Positions 12,101 to 26,655 of a DNA stretch of 64,000 nt are shown here, piece by piece. This DNA comes from Nipponacmea schrenckii (lineage: Eukaryota; Mollusca; Gastropoda; Lottiidae), in the NCBI GenBank assembly GCA_030562195.1, contig CM060200.1, positions 9,176,001-9,240,000 on the forward strand, in the 5' to 3' direction. How positions within the stretch are numbered: position 1 is the stretch's first letter; each line of letters begins with the position of its first letter. Below the pieces are notes generated by a model. The model was given only the letters and a program-made list of their open reading frames with translations, did no database searches and was not told the DNA's origin. The position numbers and the translations under genes were made by a program.

Positions 12101-15100
12101 GCACCGAACTCTTACAATTTTGTTTCAACCTCTTGTATTTTCAGAGAATGCTGACATCGGGGCTAGCATGTAATAAAAAAAGATCAGCAAAGATCAAACT
12201 ATTAATGAATATTATACGATAGTTCTGGTCGAGGTAGTAGGACCCATTTATCGTTAAAGAGTTGTCAATGTCTGTAGGCGGACCTGCGGCCAACTTACCA
12301 AAACGGAGAAGCCAAAATATGACCTTGATGGAATCCAGATTCCTGTATCAAACGTGACTACACAGTGTATCTGGCGATAGAGAAATAAACTTATTTGGTT
12401 TAATCGTTCGAATAACCTTTGTCATTTAAATGAAGAAAACATTGAGAAGTTAGGTTCCACAATACCAATTTTAGATCACCTTCAAAATTTTCACGAACGT
12501 TATCTTTTCGCCATGTGTTTTCAAGTAAAAGAGTAAAAAATCGAGATAGATAGAGATAGGTGATCTTAAAACATCATCTTTTAACAATCCTTACTTCTTT
12601 TGTTGTTATCTGGGAGGTTTAAGTTTTCAGTTCCTATAGAAACCGAGTCTACGTGATATAGTCGCATTCATATGGATAAATCTCAAATTAAAAGTGAAAA
12701 TATATCGCGTGAGAATTTCAAAATTGGTCAGCGACGATGGAAAAAATAGCCAGAAAATGTTGGTTAGATAAACAGTGGTCGGCCAGTTGGAGTTTTAAAA
12801 TCTTGACATGAAAGGTCGAAGTTTTCAATGGTTTCATTGTGCAGCACTGTAGGTTTCTCTCTCACTGAAATTTGATTGGAATTCTTTTTTTGTGGAATTT
12901 TAAGAGCCAGTGTCCACTTAGAACAATGGTCAGTTGACGGTGGGTTATTTTAGACTAGTATGATTGGGATAGAGAAGTGCAGATGGTCACATCAAAAGCT
13001 TCAGTGACATTGTTCACATCATTCACATTGCATTGAATTTCGACCTTAAATACACAATGAAAAACTTTCACCTCTATACACGAAATTCATAAGCCTATTG
13101 TTCGCTCCCTTTTTTGAAGCTTCTCTAGTGACATTTTTTTCATTTGATCCCATTCTGTTTCATATTGATTTAATAAAATTTTACTCTCATCTATTCATTT
13201 CCTTTTTGAATTTTTTTTATCGGTATATGCTTTTAATTTCAATTGATTTTCATTCTTTCAATATTTTATTGGTAATAATTTTAAATGGTCCCATAGTGCA
13301 GATGGTCGTTTTTATTTTAATAAATGGGTCCTATTAAAATTTATATCTAACAATGCCACGTGCACGTTATTTATTCATTTTTATTAAATTCTATCATGAA
13401 TAATTTAATTTCTTTTACATCAAACGAAAAGAGGTCGGTACAATTTTAATGCTATTGAAATTTAGAGGCCCCACAGGCGACCGTATTAGGTAAATTAGGC
13501 ATGACAGTTCTGTTTCGTTCTTTTGTTTGTTTTTGACAGAGGAATTACTGAAATTAGACACAATAACTGGGTCAGTTTATTGACTATGCATGTTCTTCTA
13601 GTATTGCAGTTTTCATCAAAATCCTCAAACTACATCATTATTTTGAACAATTGATAAAGTTACAATAAGGAATCACTCTAACAAAATATGTGTTGTTTTC
13701 TGCTCTGCATATAATAAACAAGTATAATTTGCTGCTTATAAGATATCAAGAACATAATGTTGATGCCACAAGATCCAGCACTCACAATTCAATCCCTGCT
13801 TACCGTGGTTCCACTACCCCGATGACTGGTAAGGTTGGGATTACATCCACACCACCCCCTCCTAAAACACACATACACCCCTTCTCACTAAAACTAATAC
13901 ATACGCCCAGCTCAAATCATTCGTCAAATCAAGAATCATAGATTCTAGACAAAAAACACTTTACATCTACTAATGACTTTGAGAGATATCAGTCTTGGTG
14001 AATAATAAAAAGCCAATAAATATTGTAATTTGTTTGAGAGTATAAGAAGATAAGACTTTAGAAGTTTACAAATATGAAACATGTGTCAATCTTAATAAGA
14101 ATCGATATTCATACAATAAAAAGACGGTATTATATTTAAATGTAATTTATCTTTTGTTGTCATCAATGCCATATATTTCATGCCAAATTAAATTCGCTAT
14201 GTCTAATCTACAGGTAGAGATGATGTTTGAATTAATTTCTGTTGGAAATGGAAATGAATTTTTGTATCTTTGATTAAAGCAAAATCCTATTATGATGGTT
14301 CAAGTGATTAAGTTTGTCAATTTTTCGTCTCTAAATTTTTATGAAGGTATTTGACAACTGTAGTAATGTTGTCGATCAAATTAGAGAATTAAATGTAGTC
14401 TTTTTTCACTAAAGCATAGACTTACATGGCCACCCGTGTATATAGTTTTACTGGTATCAAGAAAACGCTGATTAAAGTCGGCTTGCTCAGGGGCAAATGT
14501 GTGTATGCCCTCTTTACAAATTTATAATTCGAAAGGTATCAGAATACTTTTCCTTTTCCTGGTGTTTGTTTTCATAAATATTTGATTTGTGATAACAGTA
14601 AAAAATACTATATTATAAATTAAGTCTCTAATTAATTAGTTGGTGGTGAATTATGGGGTTCGTTAACGTGTTTTCACTTTGGTTCACTTTCTCAAACAAT
14701 ATAAAATGTATCGGATGGCTCAGAAAACACGTCATGTTTTTAGGATTATTTACCAGACCATACAACTTTAACTTTATAATAACAGATATATTAGACATTG
14801 TTTCACTAACTTACAACTAAATAGATTGAACCAGCCTTATTTGAATACCTTTTTAAAAGTTTAAAAATTGTAAGAATTTGGTTTTGTCTTCAATACGTTA
14901 TGACAGAAAAAAAAACCTGAAATGAAAGGTATTAACGTATTTTCTGGACGATCTGATATAGTCTGTTGTAAAATCTGGAGCCTGAAGACACACGCATGAG
15001 TACCAAATGTCCTCACTCAGATACCGTTAGTCGGTCTGATCACCTAGGGGTTTGTGGCGCGTGTAGCGTGTCGCCAACGCGTGGCAAGGATTTAGTTACG

Positions 15101-16479
15101 TGATAATTTACTTGTAACTTGTTTACAACCAATTGACAACATGTACAAAGTGAGCTCTGGAGTCAACCATCACACAGATAATACACTATTCAGAGACGAT
15201 TTTTAGGTTGATGTTCATCTTTCCCGCTTTAGAATTATCTCATGTACAATGTATTTTGGGACATAATATTGAATTAAATAGGCAAAATAAAATTGGGTTA
15301 TATAGTATTATAAGACGACAACATTAACTTTAATGATCACTTCTTTTATCAGCTTTTATCGTTCCTACCATAGATGATAACCAGCAACAATTTCCAGAAA
15401 CGTATCAGATTGTTTTAAAGGTTAAAATTTTAACAAGGCAATTTCAATAAAACATTGAACAAGCCGCACGCGAACGTGTTATAGGTACATAAAACTTAAT
15501 GGATGACCCAAGCAATTTATATGTATCCCTTCATAGAGTAGAAGGCCACGACTTTTAGCCATGCCGTGCCAATAAACCACAGTGTTGTCTTACAACCTAT
15601 AACAGAACTGACCATCACACCGAGCTTTAATAGATGCCTTTTAATTCCTTACATTTACATTCAGGCTGGAATTGGTTCACGGAGCTGGCTTAACGTACGC
15701 CGATCAAACTCATTTAAATGCATACAGACTGGTTTGATTGGATTCACGAAGGGGTTAAAATTCAGCCAGCCAGAAGATTTATGACATGTTAAATTAAGAT
15801 CATAGAAAAGCATAAAATCGTGCTCATGGTCCTCTTATGTTTCTATGGTAACGTCATTATACATTTTAATTTTTCTGGAAGGTCATAGGTCGATTGTCCA
15901 GATGCGCTCGGGACGGACTGTTTAACACGCATGCGCTCTCATGAGGGGAGCATAAATGGATATTGGTTGATTTTATCGAGTAGCCAATGCCCAATCTGTC
16001 AGCTAACCAGCGATTTGATCACAATAAATTATTCTTGACAAATTAAATGGACGAGCTTGCCAAATTGTTATACTTTAAATGGCTAAAGCTTTCAATCAAA
16101 TCGACAGTTGTGTAAAATACAAGCTTCATATATTTATGACAAGTGTGATAAAGATCAAAACTATAGAAAAGTGAGTCGACGATATGTAGATAACATATGT
16201 AAAACATTTCTGTGAAAACATTTCGCCATGTCGATATGTTATGATATGCTTATGATCTACAAGTCTAAACGATATCCAAACAATACAAAACTGAAATTCC
16301 TTTCATTTCACTCATATGGCAGTTGAACACACCATATGAACACCCAAAATATACTTTGGAAAATGTCACAAACAAATCTATTGAAAAACTCACAGCGAAC
16401 GGAATGTACTACAAGCGATAAGGGGAACTTTATCTACAGGTGAAGAAATCAAATGTTGCACTAAAGACAAACAATTGAG
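9167..16479. other. Intergenic DNA, no gene seen
   Basis: No ORF in this stretch shows a recognisable domain or a coherent exon chain. A CATCTGCAGATG palindrome occurs near 10,300 and a short (AT)n run near 11,545. A small patch richer in CpG occurs at about 15,040-15,080, but no gene start is visible beside it. Confidence 0.5.
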
Positions 16480-17240
16480 AATCAATATTTAATATTTAAG
16501 AATCGACAAATAAAACACAGACTGACATGTCCTTTAATAAGAATCGACATAAAATTCAATTGGTAGCATATGAGAATCATATGTGGCATAAAAAAAAAGG
16601 TGAAAAACCGACATGTACCAGACGATTTATATTACGGTACATATAAAACGGGTATGTAGCCATTCAACAATATATGTATAATAGGTAAGAATCTACCGAG
16701 TAATAAGAATCAACGTGTATCAGATGAGAATTAACGTGCATCACATGAGAATCAACGTGTATCACATAAGAATCTACATGTATCGCATAAGAATCGGCCA
16801 ATTTAACAAGCCTACTTATTTTTAAAATCGACATGAATCAGAATACGATTCGAATCAGAATCAACATGGTTGATATGAAACCGATAGAGCTGCATACATT
16901 AATAGATCTATACCATATACAAATAGACATGTACCATGATTAACAAGTACAAAATTAGATGTACCAGATTGCGAACTTAAATGTACAAAATTAGAATCGA
17001 GATTTACCACATCAAAATCAACGAGTTTTATCTAAAAACGACAATTATCGCATACATTAACCTATATGTACCACATACGAATCTGCATGTTCCAAAATAG
17101 CCCTACGATTTGAATTGTAAGAATAAGAATCGTCATTTACCACATTTTAAGAATCGACACTTTTCAGAATATGCCTACGAGTCGACGTATATAAATTAAG
17201 AATCGACAATTATTACCACATAAGAATCGACAAGGGGATG
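16480..17240. repeat. Degenerate 21 bp tandem repeat
   Basis: The core at about 16,706-16,800 has four near-tandem copies of a 21-22 bp unit close to AGAATCAACGTGTATCACATA. Diverged fragments of the same motif (AGAATCGACAT, GTACCACATA) recur irregularly over the whole interval, including about 16,500, 16,540, 16,825, 17,070 and 17,130-17,235. It looks like an old minisatellite broken up by mutation. Confidence 0.7.
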
Positions 17241-19905
17241 AGCCTTTTAATTAGATATGAAGTAAACAATACAAAGAAACATCAGTGACCTTGACTGTAA
17301 TTGTTACAAAAATATGATTTCTACTCTCATTTAGTATAATCTAAGTGATATTGTAAGTTTATAACAATACACTACAGTATACTAATTAAAATACTCGACT
17401 GCACCGAAAATATGGCAATACAACAATTGTTACTAGGCATGCAATTGTAATTTCTATTTCTATTTATTTTGATTTCCCTGTTGACTTGTAGATAGATAAG
17501 AACTCGACAGTGAAACCCCGTTGTGGAACTATGTTTTATTAATATTGAAAAATAACCATCTCGTATTAAAGATGGCTGTAAAAAAAGAGAGAAAATGAAT
17601 TATTCCTGAAATTTTATGAAAAATTGACATTAAAAGCTACTCAAGCGTACGTATTTAATAAAGAAGATAATTCCACAATGGAATTCCCAGCAGGATCCTT
17701 CCAGCTTTTTAAAATATTATACTAATTCAAAAATACAAGGCATTCCCAGGATGTTGCAGAAATAACATTATAACAATGGATGAAAAAATTGTTTGAAAAT
17801 TACTTTTTTTAATTGGAATTTGGGATTAGGTTTCATTAAAACTTAGTAATATCATTTTTATCAAACAGATTTAAAATTGGTTTTACATGAGCTTCATAAG
17901 GTGAAAAGGGATTTCTAATTAAAATAAAGCAATAGAGTGATTAAAAGCCCTGCTTATATGCCGTGACGTCATTGCCATATTTCACTCACACCTTTTGCGA
18001 AAGTCTTTTTTCACATAAGTAAAAAAAAAAAAAAAAAAACAGTTTAAATAATTATGTTCAAATTTGTCCATTTTGTTCCTCATCAAAGCGCAAAATTGGT
18101 TAGGCAGTTCGAGCATGACGTCATTTCCGCTGTAGGTTGAAATTTCCATCAAATTAGAAAAATATTTCACTGCACTAAAGTCGTAACGTCTAAATGATAA
18201 ATAATAACATATCTAATTAATTAATTAATTAATTAATTAAGTCATTCCTCCTTCATCACAACTTCATTCATTCGTTTTTAATTTCACGTTTAATTTCATT
18301 TTCTTTAATTTTCTTCTTCAGAGCTGACTGACCATCGCTTAAGTGTAATCCAATATTTTACCCTAGAAATTCTACAGCTGTTTGAACTTTAACATTTTAA
18401 TCGACCAAGTCCAGTTTATAGAGAAATTGTGTTTTTATACTCGCACCTTATCAAGTCTGTACAACGGTCAGTATCATATTGTAACTATCAAACAACTGGG
18501 TTAAATAAATAAATGTGTCATGCAAGACTCTGGTTCCATTCTCAAGTTGCATGGCGAGCCCGTGAGATATTGGATAATAGATCTTTGAAACAGTATTTTA
18601 CGTCCTACAACATTATATGTTACTGAGGTTTGTAAAATTACGTAAGTCATTTAAGAATTTAAGACTCCACTCTCAAATTGCATTTGGAGTCTGCAAGTCC
18701 CCTGAGTGATGATCTACGCTTTTATTGAGGTCTATGTGTCAAACAAGGCTCCTCTCTGAAATTGCATCGTTAGATATTGGATAATCGGCCTTCAAAATAC
18801 ATGTACGTCTTACGTGCTACGTACGTTCTGTAGTTGTATCTCAGATTTATTCAAAAACGCAGCTCATTTATAAAGGACTCAATTACTCTCTCATTTTGTG
18901 GGCTATTGAATACGAAACATGGTTCTGAATGTTCTTAGACAAATTTTACATGGTTCGTTGGTACAGTTTGCAGCAGTAAGAGTTGAAAAGAAATTGGTAT
19001 AATTTTTGTAGATTATCAAATAGAAAATAATTGGAAGACCTCATCTTTAAACTTTTAACATTTGAAAATCTGTCGGTTTAAAATTTCATTATTTGTTGTT
19101 CTAGGCTATATATGTATAACATTCACTCGTAAAATCATCAGGCCCAATTGAAACTGTTTAGATAAACAAAACGAAATGCCCACATTGGCAATAGAATTCC
19201 AAGCTAAAATCATAAAAATTGGATTGAACTTTTGGTATTCAAAATAAACCATGTGTATGATCATTATACTTTCTCCAGCTGTATATCTTTATCTATTGCC
19301 AAGGTAGATATGTACACTGATATGTATATAAGAAACCTATACTAGTGGACTGTACCTGTTAATCGAAACAGTAAGTCATTTCAGGTTGTAAAAATACTCA
19401 ACACAAATGCTAAACAAAATGAGGCTACATTAAAGGTCGGGACCTTATCAAAATTTATAGAAGTTTCGATGTAACGTATAACAACATACTTGGTAATCCA
19501 ATAACGACAGAGTCAGTATTTTTTGTCCATTTAACTGTACTCTGGATATGGTCCTGATTGCACTCGTAGGTACATGTAAGGTTACAAGATACATCTCATG
19601 TGTTCTAGGAATGTCAATTGAAGTATTATAATATCGACGATAACAAATACACATTGATCTGTCGATATTCATAAAGGCATTGCATTCAAGACGTCAGAAA
19701 TGACAAGAGATGATTGTTTGGTAGAGTAGAAGTATGCGATTCCAGATGGACTTCGTAGAAGGATGTGGATCATTTGGATGATAATAATGGAACTTTTGGT
19801 CTAGTTATCGTCCGATCTAGTAGGTTAGAATGTCAAACTAGGACGTTGGTCGGAGTTGTCCTTAAATTTTGGCATTTTTTTTTTCGTTTAATGACATGGG
19901 CATCT
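17241..19905. other. Intergenic DNA, low-complexity tracts only
   Basis: No gene is supported. A poly-A run lies at about 18,019-18,039 and a (TTAA)n microsatellite at about 18,211-18,240. Confidence 0.5.
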
Positions 19906-20100
19906 CAATTATCACATGGCAAACTATTGGGCTTGTCAATTATCACATGGAATTTTATTGGGCTTGTCAGTTATCACATGGAAAATTATTGGGCCTGTCA
20001 ATTATCACATGGCATATGTTTGGGGATCTCATTTATAACATGACAATTAACATGGCGTGTTAGTTATCACAAGAAAAATTATTAGACATTTGAATTATTA
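19906..20100. repeat. 31 bp tandem repeat, about 6 copies
   Basis: The unit begins CAATTATCACATGG and ends ATTGGGCTTGT, and it repeats at exact 31 bp spacing from 19,906. The first four copies are close to each other, and the last two are diverged (TATCACAAG, then TTATTATATCAT). The reading frame happens to be open through the array, but 31 bp is not a codon multiple and no protein family is recognisable. Confidence 0.85.
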
Positions 20101-21470
20101 TATCATAGATTAGAGAGTATATCAAGTATCACTAGACAGATATTGCGTGTTGCGAATATACTTATACTCGGGCTTAGAGACATTTTTCAACAAAACATTG
20201 TATTGGTCAGATTCGAATGAGCGGACAGTCCACAATAATCTTACACATTTCTGTATATATGTATATGTGCTTATAGCATGTAGGTCAGGTCAGGGGTCAT
20301 TTCAGACATTTCGTTACTTTTATTTCATTTCTATATAATTCGCCTGGCTGAATACTCAAGGTAAATAGTAACTGAAAGAATGGGTATTATGATGAACTAT
20401 AAAAGTAAACCAATACTTTTTCAAAATGTTTAAGGTGTTTAGCTTCTAAACTGACCAAGAATTTGGAGGTTTTGGAATGTCAATAAAAGAATATTTCAAC
20501 TGTCCATTGTCCACTCTTTGTCCTTGGCCTCTCTCACGGTGATTTAACTGTTTAAAAAGTGTTTTCAATGTCTCTAGTCAGTGTTTATTTTATGAGAAAT
20601 AATATTTAAATGTTCAGAGAATAAACGTCGTTAAGGTTATCTGTAATATTTTAGTTTGTCCTGGATCTCTTGTTTGATATAGAATTGGTAGACGAAATTA
20701 TCTTTACTGACCAGTGAACAAAATTTATCTGAACTAAAAGTGTACTATCGTATGAAAAAACTTAAGAAGATTTTACCGATTATGTTTGGAATAGAATACA
20801 AAATACTTAGCCACTTCTACGTTGAATTGGTTATTTGATCCTTCTTTTTCATATTAAATTTAAATTTATCAACCAATGGATACAGATTGTGACATTTTTA
20901 ACCATTTTTTTAACAGACATAAACATGAAAAATTTAAGCACAAACTGAATTATAAATTATAATTCTGTTTACATTGACGTCAGACATAAATAATTTTGAC
21001 AATAAAAACTTCAAAAAATTCGGACAGTGGTCATTTTTTGAATGTTTAAGTTGATTATCTGTCCAATTTGTCAAATATAGTTTTTAAATATTTGTATTTA
21101 ATAGTGAGGAACTGAAATGATGTGACGTGGCTCTATCAGTTCATTGTCAACTGAACACAATTTAAAATAATAATAATTAAAAGTTATTTTTACATAATGT
21201 ATTCGAACAACAAGTCAATATGTTCCAGATTTACCATTTATTTCGTTTTTTCCACTTCGTCCTATACATAATTTAATAAATATGTTGTGCAGATCAAAGT
21301 GAAGTGTGCATTAAAATCATAAAGTGATATGCATCACTACCACATTTACTAGCATTTTGTTATTTATCTGAATATGAAAAATTAACTGATTTAATTAATA
21401 TCATTTCCATATTAGTATTAAAATAAGGTCATAAAGGTTATTGCACTAAGATAAACTGATTTTAGATGTT
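20101..21470. other. Intergenic DNA, no gene seen
   Basis: AT-rich sequence with no supportable coding region, RNA gene or strong repeat. Confidence 0.5.
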
Positions 21471-22555
21471 CACGGTATGTCCATCAGAATTAAATCAAGT
21501 ATACATGTACCTTGGCTTGTTTGTAAAACTATCCCACCTGTAACATAATTTCTAACGTTGTCTGTGACCTGTGACTTGATAATAATCGTGCCCACGGTAT
21601 GTCCATCAGAATTAAATCAAGTATACATGTACCTTGGTTTGTTTGTAAAACTATCCCACCTGAAACATAATTTCTAACGTTGTCTATGACCTGTGACTTG
21701 ATATTAATCGTGCCCCCGGTATGTCCATCAGAATTAAATCAAGTATACATGTACCTTGGTTTGTTTGTAAAACTACCCCACCTGAAACATAATTTCTTAT
21801 GTTGTCTGTGATCTGTGACTTGATATTAATCGTGCCCACGGTATGTCCATCAAAATTAAATCAAGTATACATGTACCTTGGTTTGTTTGTAAAACTATCC
21901 CACCTGAAACATAATTTCTTATGTTGTCTGTGATCTGTGACTTGATATTAATCTTGCCCACGGTATGTCCATCAAAATTAAATCAAGTATACATGTACCT
22001 TGGTCTGTTTGTGAAACTTTCCTACCTCTCACATAATTTCTAAGATTGTCTGTGATCTGTATCTTGATATAAATCGTGCCCACGGTATGTCCATCAAAAT
22101 TAAATCAAGTAAACATGTACCTTGGCTTGTTTGTAAAACTATCCCACCTGTAACATAATTTCTAACGTTGTCTGTGACCTGTGACTTGATAATAATCGTG
22201 CCCACGGTATGTCCATCAGAATTAAATCAAGTATACATGTACCTTGGTTTGTTTGTAAAACTACCCCACCTGAAACATAATTTCTTAGTTGTCTTGACTG
22301 TGACTTGATATTAATCGTGCCCCCGGTATGTCCATCAAATTAAATCAAGTATACATGTACCTTGGTTTGTTTGTAAAACTATCCCACCTGAAACATAATT
22401 TCTTATGTTGTCTGTGATCTGTGACTTGATATTAATCTTGCCCACGGTATGTCCATCAAAATTAAATCAAGTATACATGTACCTTGGTTTGTTTGTAAAA
22501 CTATCCCACCTGAAACATAATTTCTTATGTTGTCTGTGATCTGTGACTTGATCGT
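21471..22555. repeat. 122 bp satellite array, nine copies
   Basis: Monomers start at CACGGTATGTCC or CCCGGTATGTCC at 21,471, 21,593, 21,715, 21,837, 21,959, 22,081, 22,203, 22,322 and 22,443. Spacing is exactly 122 bp except for the 119 and 121 bp steps near the end. Each monomer carries AAATCAAGTATACATGTACC, then TTTGTAAAACTATCCCACCTG, then a TGTCTGTGAYCTGTGACTTGAT segment. Copies are highly similar, which suggests recent expansion or homogenisation. The last copy breaks off in GTGACTTGATCGTACAC. No ORF or RNA gene is evident. Confidence 0.95.
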
Positions 22556-23290
22556 ACACATGAACAATTTCCAGTATTTTTGTAAATAATCTTGTAACCA
22601 TCCGACCTGTGTGATAATTTCTAACTATGCCTTTTACCAAATACTGTTTAAAGGAACACTTCCTCTTGTAGTGCTCATAGTATTTAAAGTCTCAAATCTG
22701 GTCTATAAGAGTATAATATGCTCCCGGGCTAGACTTACAAGGGGCCGTGACTAAAGAATAAAATCTCTTTTAGACGATATAAACTAAGCTATTATTGAAA
22801 AATTCTTCTATAGGCGTGTTTCAAAATTACCTATTTAAATGTATTTTACTATTATATTTTACGGCTTTATTAGATTTTAAAGGGATATAGTTTTCATCTG
22901 TTCCGTTGATTTATCTGCATGGTAATTTTCAAAATTCAATCTATAGATTTATATTAGAGGTAATCCTCTGTCCTACTCCACTAGTCTTATCTTCGATTTT
23001 CTTGTATGTAAACTTTCCAACTTACACGATATTGTTCATTTTTGTCTTCTGTCTATAGGTTTTAAGTAATCCTTTACAAAATGCTGTATTTATTACCTCT
23101 GGGATGTGGGAAGTTTTCTATTAGGAAGATATAATAACCACTTATTCCAATTTTGTACACATTTGAAACACCAGCACATACGCATGCGCCCTACCATTTT
23201 TCCAGCTCTGATTAATGCAGCTAATGCCCTCTTTATTATTGATATTCCCGTTTGTAAAACTACGCCACCTTCATAATTTTTTTGAATGTT
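22556..23290. repeat. Decayed monomers flanking the 122 bp satellite
   Basis: Fragments related to the satellite's TTTGTAAAACTATCCCACC...ATAATTTCTAA block reappear in diverged form. One is at about 22,575-22,625 (TTGTAACCATCCGACCTG, then ATAATTTCTAAC) and one at about 23,248-23,280 (CCCGTTTGTAAAACTACGCC, then CATAATTTTT). This suggests the array was once longer on its right side. Confidence 0.5.
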
Positions 23291-26200
23291 GGCTTCTGAG
23301 TAAAACTTATAAGCAATCTTGTAAACATTAGTTTTCAATGTCCAAAAGCAGATAGTATCCAATATTGAAATATAGATTTACATGCAAATTCCCCTTTAAA
23401 TGATTAATGCGATTAGAATTTGAGAGTAGAAACAGTAAATTTCAATTAAGATATGGAATGATAATTCAATTGTATTGACGGCCATCAAAAGATTACTTGA
23501 TTTGAGACGTCAGCTTATAAATAAAATATTTTTCAACTCCAACATGTGTTAAGAGGAGGAAAAACAACGAGATTTTTTATATCATGTCTGTGTTGAATTT
23601 GATAATGATTTAGATGATATGGTTTTATGTTACAGACTTGTTTTTTCACTCTTTGAACTAAGCTGTGTCTGTTTTGACTATGTCATAATCTAACTTATTA
23701 ATGAACGTGGCTATATGATCATATAGGTGTTCAGGTATTAATGGTATATATTGTCTTGAGTTATAAAATATAACCAGAGACATAGACAAAGTAGCTCTGC
23801 TCTTTCATGGCAAACATAGATGAATGATAACCATTGGTGGAAGACCTCATCACCATCGATGAAACAATGTTTGGTCATAGTATTCGCGTTTTGTGCTTGC
23901 TTGAATGTAAAGGTCCACAAATCCAATGACCTGGCATAGAAATATACCAGATTACCGTTATTCTACTATATCATGCGACAAAATCACAACCGACAAATAC
24001 AAAGGGACCTTTTGTTTATTGTTGGAAGATAAGTAGTGGTAAAAAACCCAACGTTCTTCATCAAAGAGATGCTTCGATATTGCGCTCTTATTCAGGCATA
24101 TCGGTAGATGCTCCTTCATCCATTGGTCTGCTAAACTGTTGGCCCTAAAGAGAACTTGTGTGATGGGTCAATTTGTAGTCGCTGATTCTTCTTTTTAGAG
24201 ATTCATAAGCTTTGTCGTTTCTGGTAAGAGATTACTGATTTGTTCGAATCTGTTTCTGGACCAATTCAAAGACACTTCATGATCTTAATCTGGAAACTTG
24301 GGACTTTCTCTATGAAATGTGTTAAAATGCCTTCGTAAAATTCGGTGGGTTTATCTTAGAACCTTCCAATATTAACCACGATGTTCCTTTCGGATACTCA
24401 TTTCATTAATGCTCCGTTTGTAAACGACATCATCCCCAGTTCAAACGCAACAACCAAGCAGAACATTGAAGGATTTATTTAATTTAAATTTTATTTTAAT
24501 AGTCATTAAGGTTTTCAAAATGTTGACATATATTTCAAGGAGATTAGTTGTGTTGAAGAGAAAATCAGATAGGAGTTTTATAATAAAGGAGGTTTATTGT
24601 TAAAAATGTTTAATAGAATCATATTATAACTGTATATCATATCATACCCATCAAATAAACTTAAATTTAACACTTGTTTGTACAGATAAAATCGGTATTT
24701 ACCAAAGAGTATAATTGGATTTTTCAGTATAAGGTATCGCCTGTATAGAACGTGTTAGTATGAAAATTGCAATTAAAATGGAATGAATATTATCAAACAA
24801 TTTTAGCTTTTAAAACTCCAATCTAAATGAAAAATCAAATTTCCATATAGACTAATTACTAATGCTTTTGTTTGATTGACAACACAATAAAACATTAAAA
24901 TCGATTATATTCAAAAGAATTAGATACATTATTTGTCCCTGATTCTGACATATTTTGTTATTTAATTATTTAACGAAATTTTCAGCTTGTTGCCAGGATT
25001 GATTTGCAAAAAAATAACAACAACAAATTTCCACTTTAGATAAAATCTGCTTTCATGCTACATTTCACATTGATATTTTTCTTACGGTTATGTTAAGCGA
25101 TTGATGAAAATTCAGATTAAAAATCAAACGAGTTAATTTCGATTTTTACCCTAATTAATAATTGATCCAAGGATTATGAAATCCGTGCACCACGCAATGC
25201 ATCTTTCAGATTTTGTTTTCTGCAGATATTTTAATATTAAAAACGTTATTGAGGCGTAACATAAATTTTAATTAGAATGTTCAAAGTAATAAAATTATTA
25301 TTGATCATAGTTTTGATAATGAAACTACAACAACCAGCCGATTATTTTGTATGTTTTATCGACTGGTTCGCACCTGCCTTAAAAGGTCATGTATTCAAAC
25401 TAATCGATAAATTTAAAATCAGAAAATACTATGGTCAAATATACAAGACCTTTTGGATCTACAATTCTTTTTAAATAGCTTTGTCTTTGGCAACAATCAA
25501 TACTCAAGTGTTTATGTCGATTGGAACATTGAATTGAATGACTTGTATTGCCTTTGATTTCAATACTTCAATCTACCGATACTATAGGATAAGTGTTGGA
25601 AATTACAAACATGGACACCTATTAATAATGCTATGGGGTTAGCTGGGAGTCAAGGATATTTCTATGAAATTTGTTTGGTCATATTGAAAGTTAATTCAAA
25701 TTGAAATAAAAGAGCGGTCATATATTAAAGGCTATAATATGGAATTTTTCATACCATTGATTATGACCATTGAGGCGATCGATTTCAGTTTCAATACTAA
25801 AGCGGTTTAAGTTTTAATGGATTTATTCATACTCTGTGTTACCATAATAAATAAATCAGTTTTTAAGTGTATCATTTACATTTCTTTTCAATCTATGATT
25901 TTTGTTGAGTCAAAATTGAAAAGCGCCATTTTTATTTGGTTTGTTGGCGAGTGGCCAGAGAGTTGAATGGACAGGTCATTTTGATCGATAAAGGGCTATT
26001 TTCACAAGCCCGGTTTCAACCTTTCAATTATCCTTCAAATTACATTTCTATTTTATTACACATAACACGCTACGTTGTGTTGTATCCATGGAAACGGTGC
26101 TTATGAACTTTAATGCTTGTGAGTCACCAATATATTGACGGGACCGGACAACACACAAACTCAAATGAAATTTAACTTTCAACTGCCAATTTTATCTTCA

Positions 26201-26589
26201 TGCAAATTCCTTTTTTTTCCTTTCACAATTTCAATAACGTCGTGAATGACAAGTTGTCTTAAGAACACACAGAGAAAATGAATCATCTTTTACAATTTCA
26301 CTGAAAACCAATATAACATCAAAAAGTGACCCCCAAAATTTAAAAATTAATGAATAAAATGCAAATTCAGATGAAAGAAAGAAATATTTTAGATTAAAGG
26401 GATCGATTCTTCTCTGTCCGATGTCAAGGGTTGAGCGTCTTTCTGACGTTCGGAACATGACTGTAATCATCAACATTTTGTCATTCAAATATACACCTCC
26501 ATAGGTTACGATACATGTATATAGTTTCAGATTTGTTCTTAAGAAGGCGGGATCGGTGAAATGTGAGCAGTTTTTTATTAACAGGCTTC
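23291..26589. other. Intergenic DNA, no gene seen
   Basis: No coherent exon chain was found. A 65-codon ATG ORF at 25,277-25,474 starts with a hydrophobic stretch, but it has no homologue I recognise and no splice or promoter context. I do not call it a gene. Confidence 0.5.
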
Positions 26590-26655
26590 CTTCTGGAGTT
26601 CATGGTGCCTTGAGTTAAGACTGCTAACCCGAAGGTCTGGGATTCAATTTCGAAA
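26590..26655 (+). mobile_element. tRNA-like SINE head (candidate)
   Basis: The stretch reads like the promoter half of a tRNA-derived SINE. An A-box-like segment (about 26,603-26,620, GGTGCCTTGAGTTAAGA) is followed after CTGCTAACCCGAAGGTC by a B-box-like GGGATTCAATTTC (about 26,638-26,650). The order and the CTAACCCGAAGGT linker match common tRNA-derived SINE heads. The 3' body and tail are not clear, and the B box departs from GGTTCGAANCC, so it is probably a dead copy. It is not an intact tRNA gene. Confidence 0.45.

Noticed and set aside
25277..25474. 65-codon ORF with a hydrophobic N-terminus
   Set aside because: No recognisable family, isolated in a gene desert, and of a length expected by chance in AT-rich DNA.
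26603..26650. Possible functional tRNA gene
   Set aside because: The acceptor stem does not pair and the B box departs from the consensus; a SINE relic fits better.
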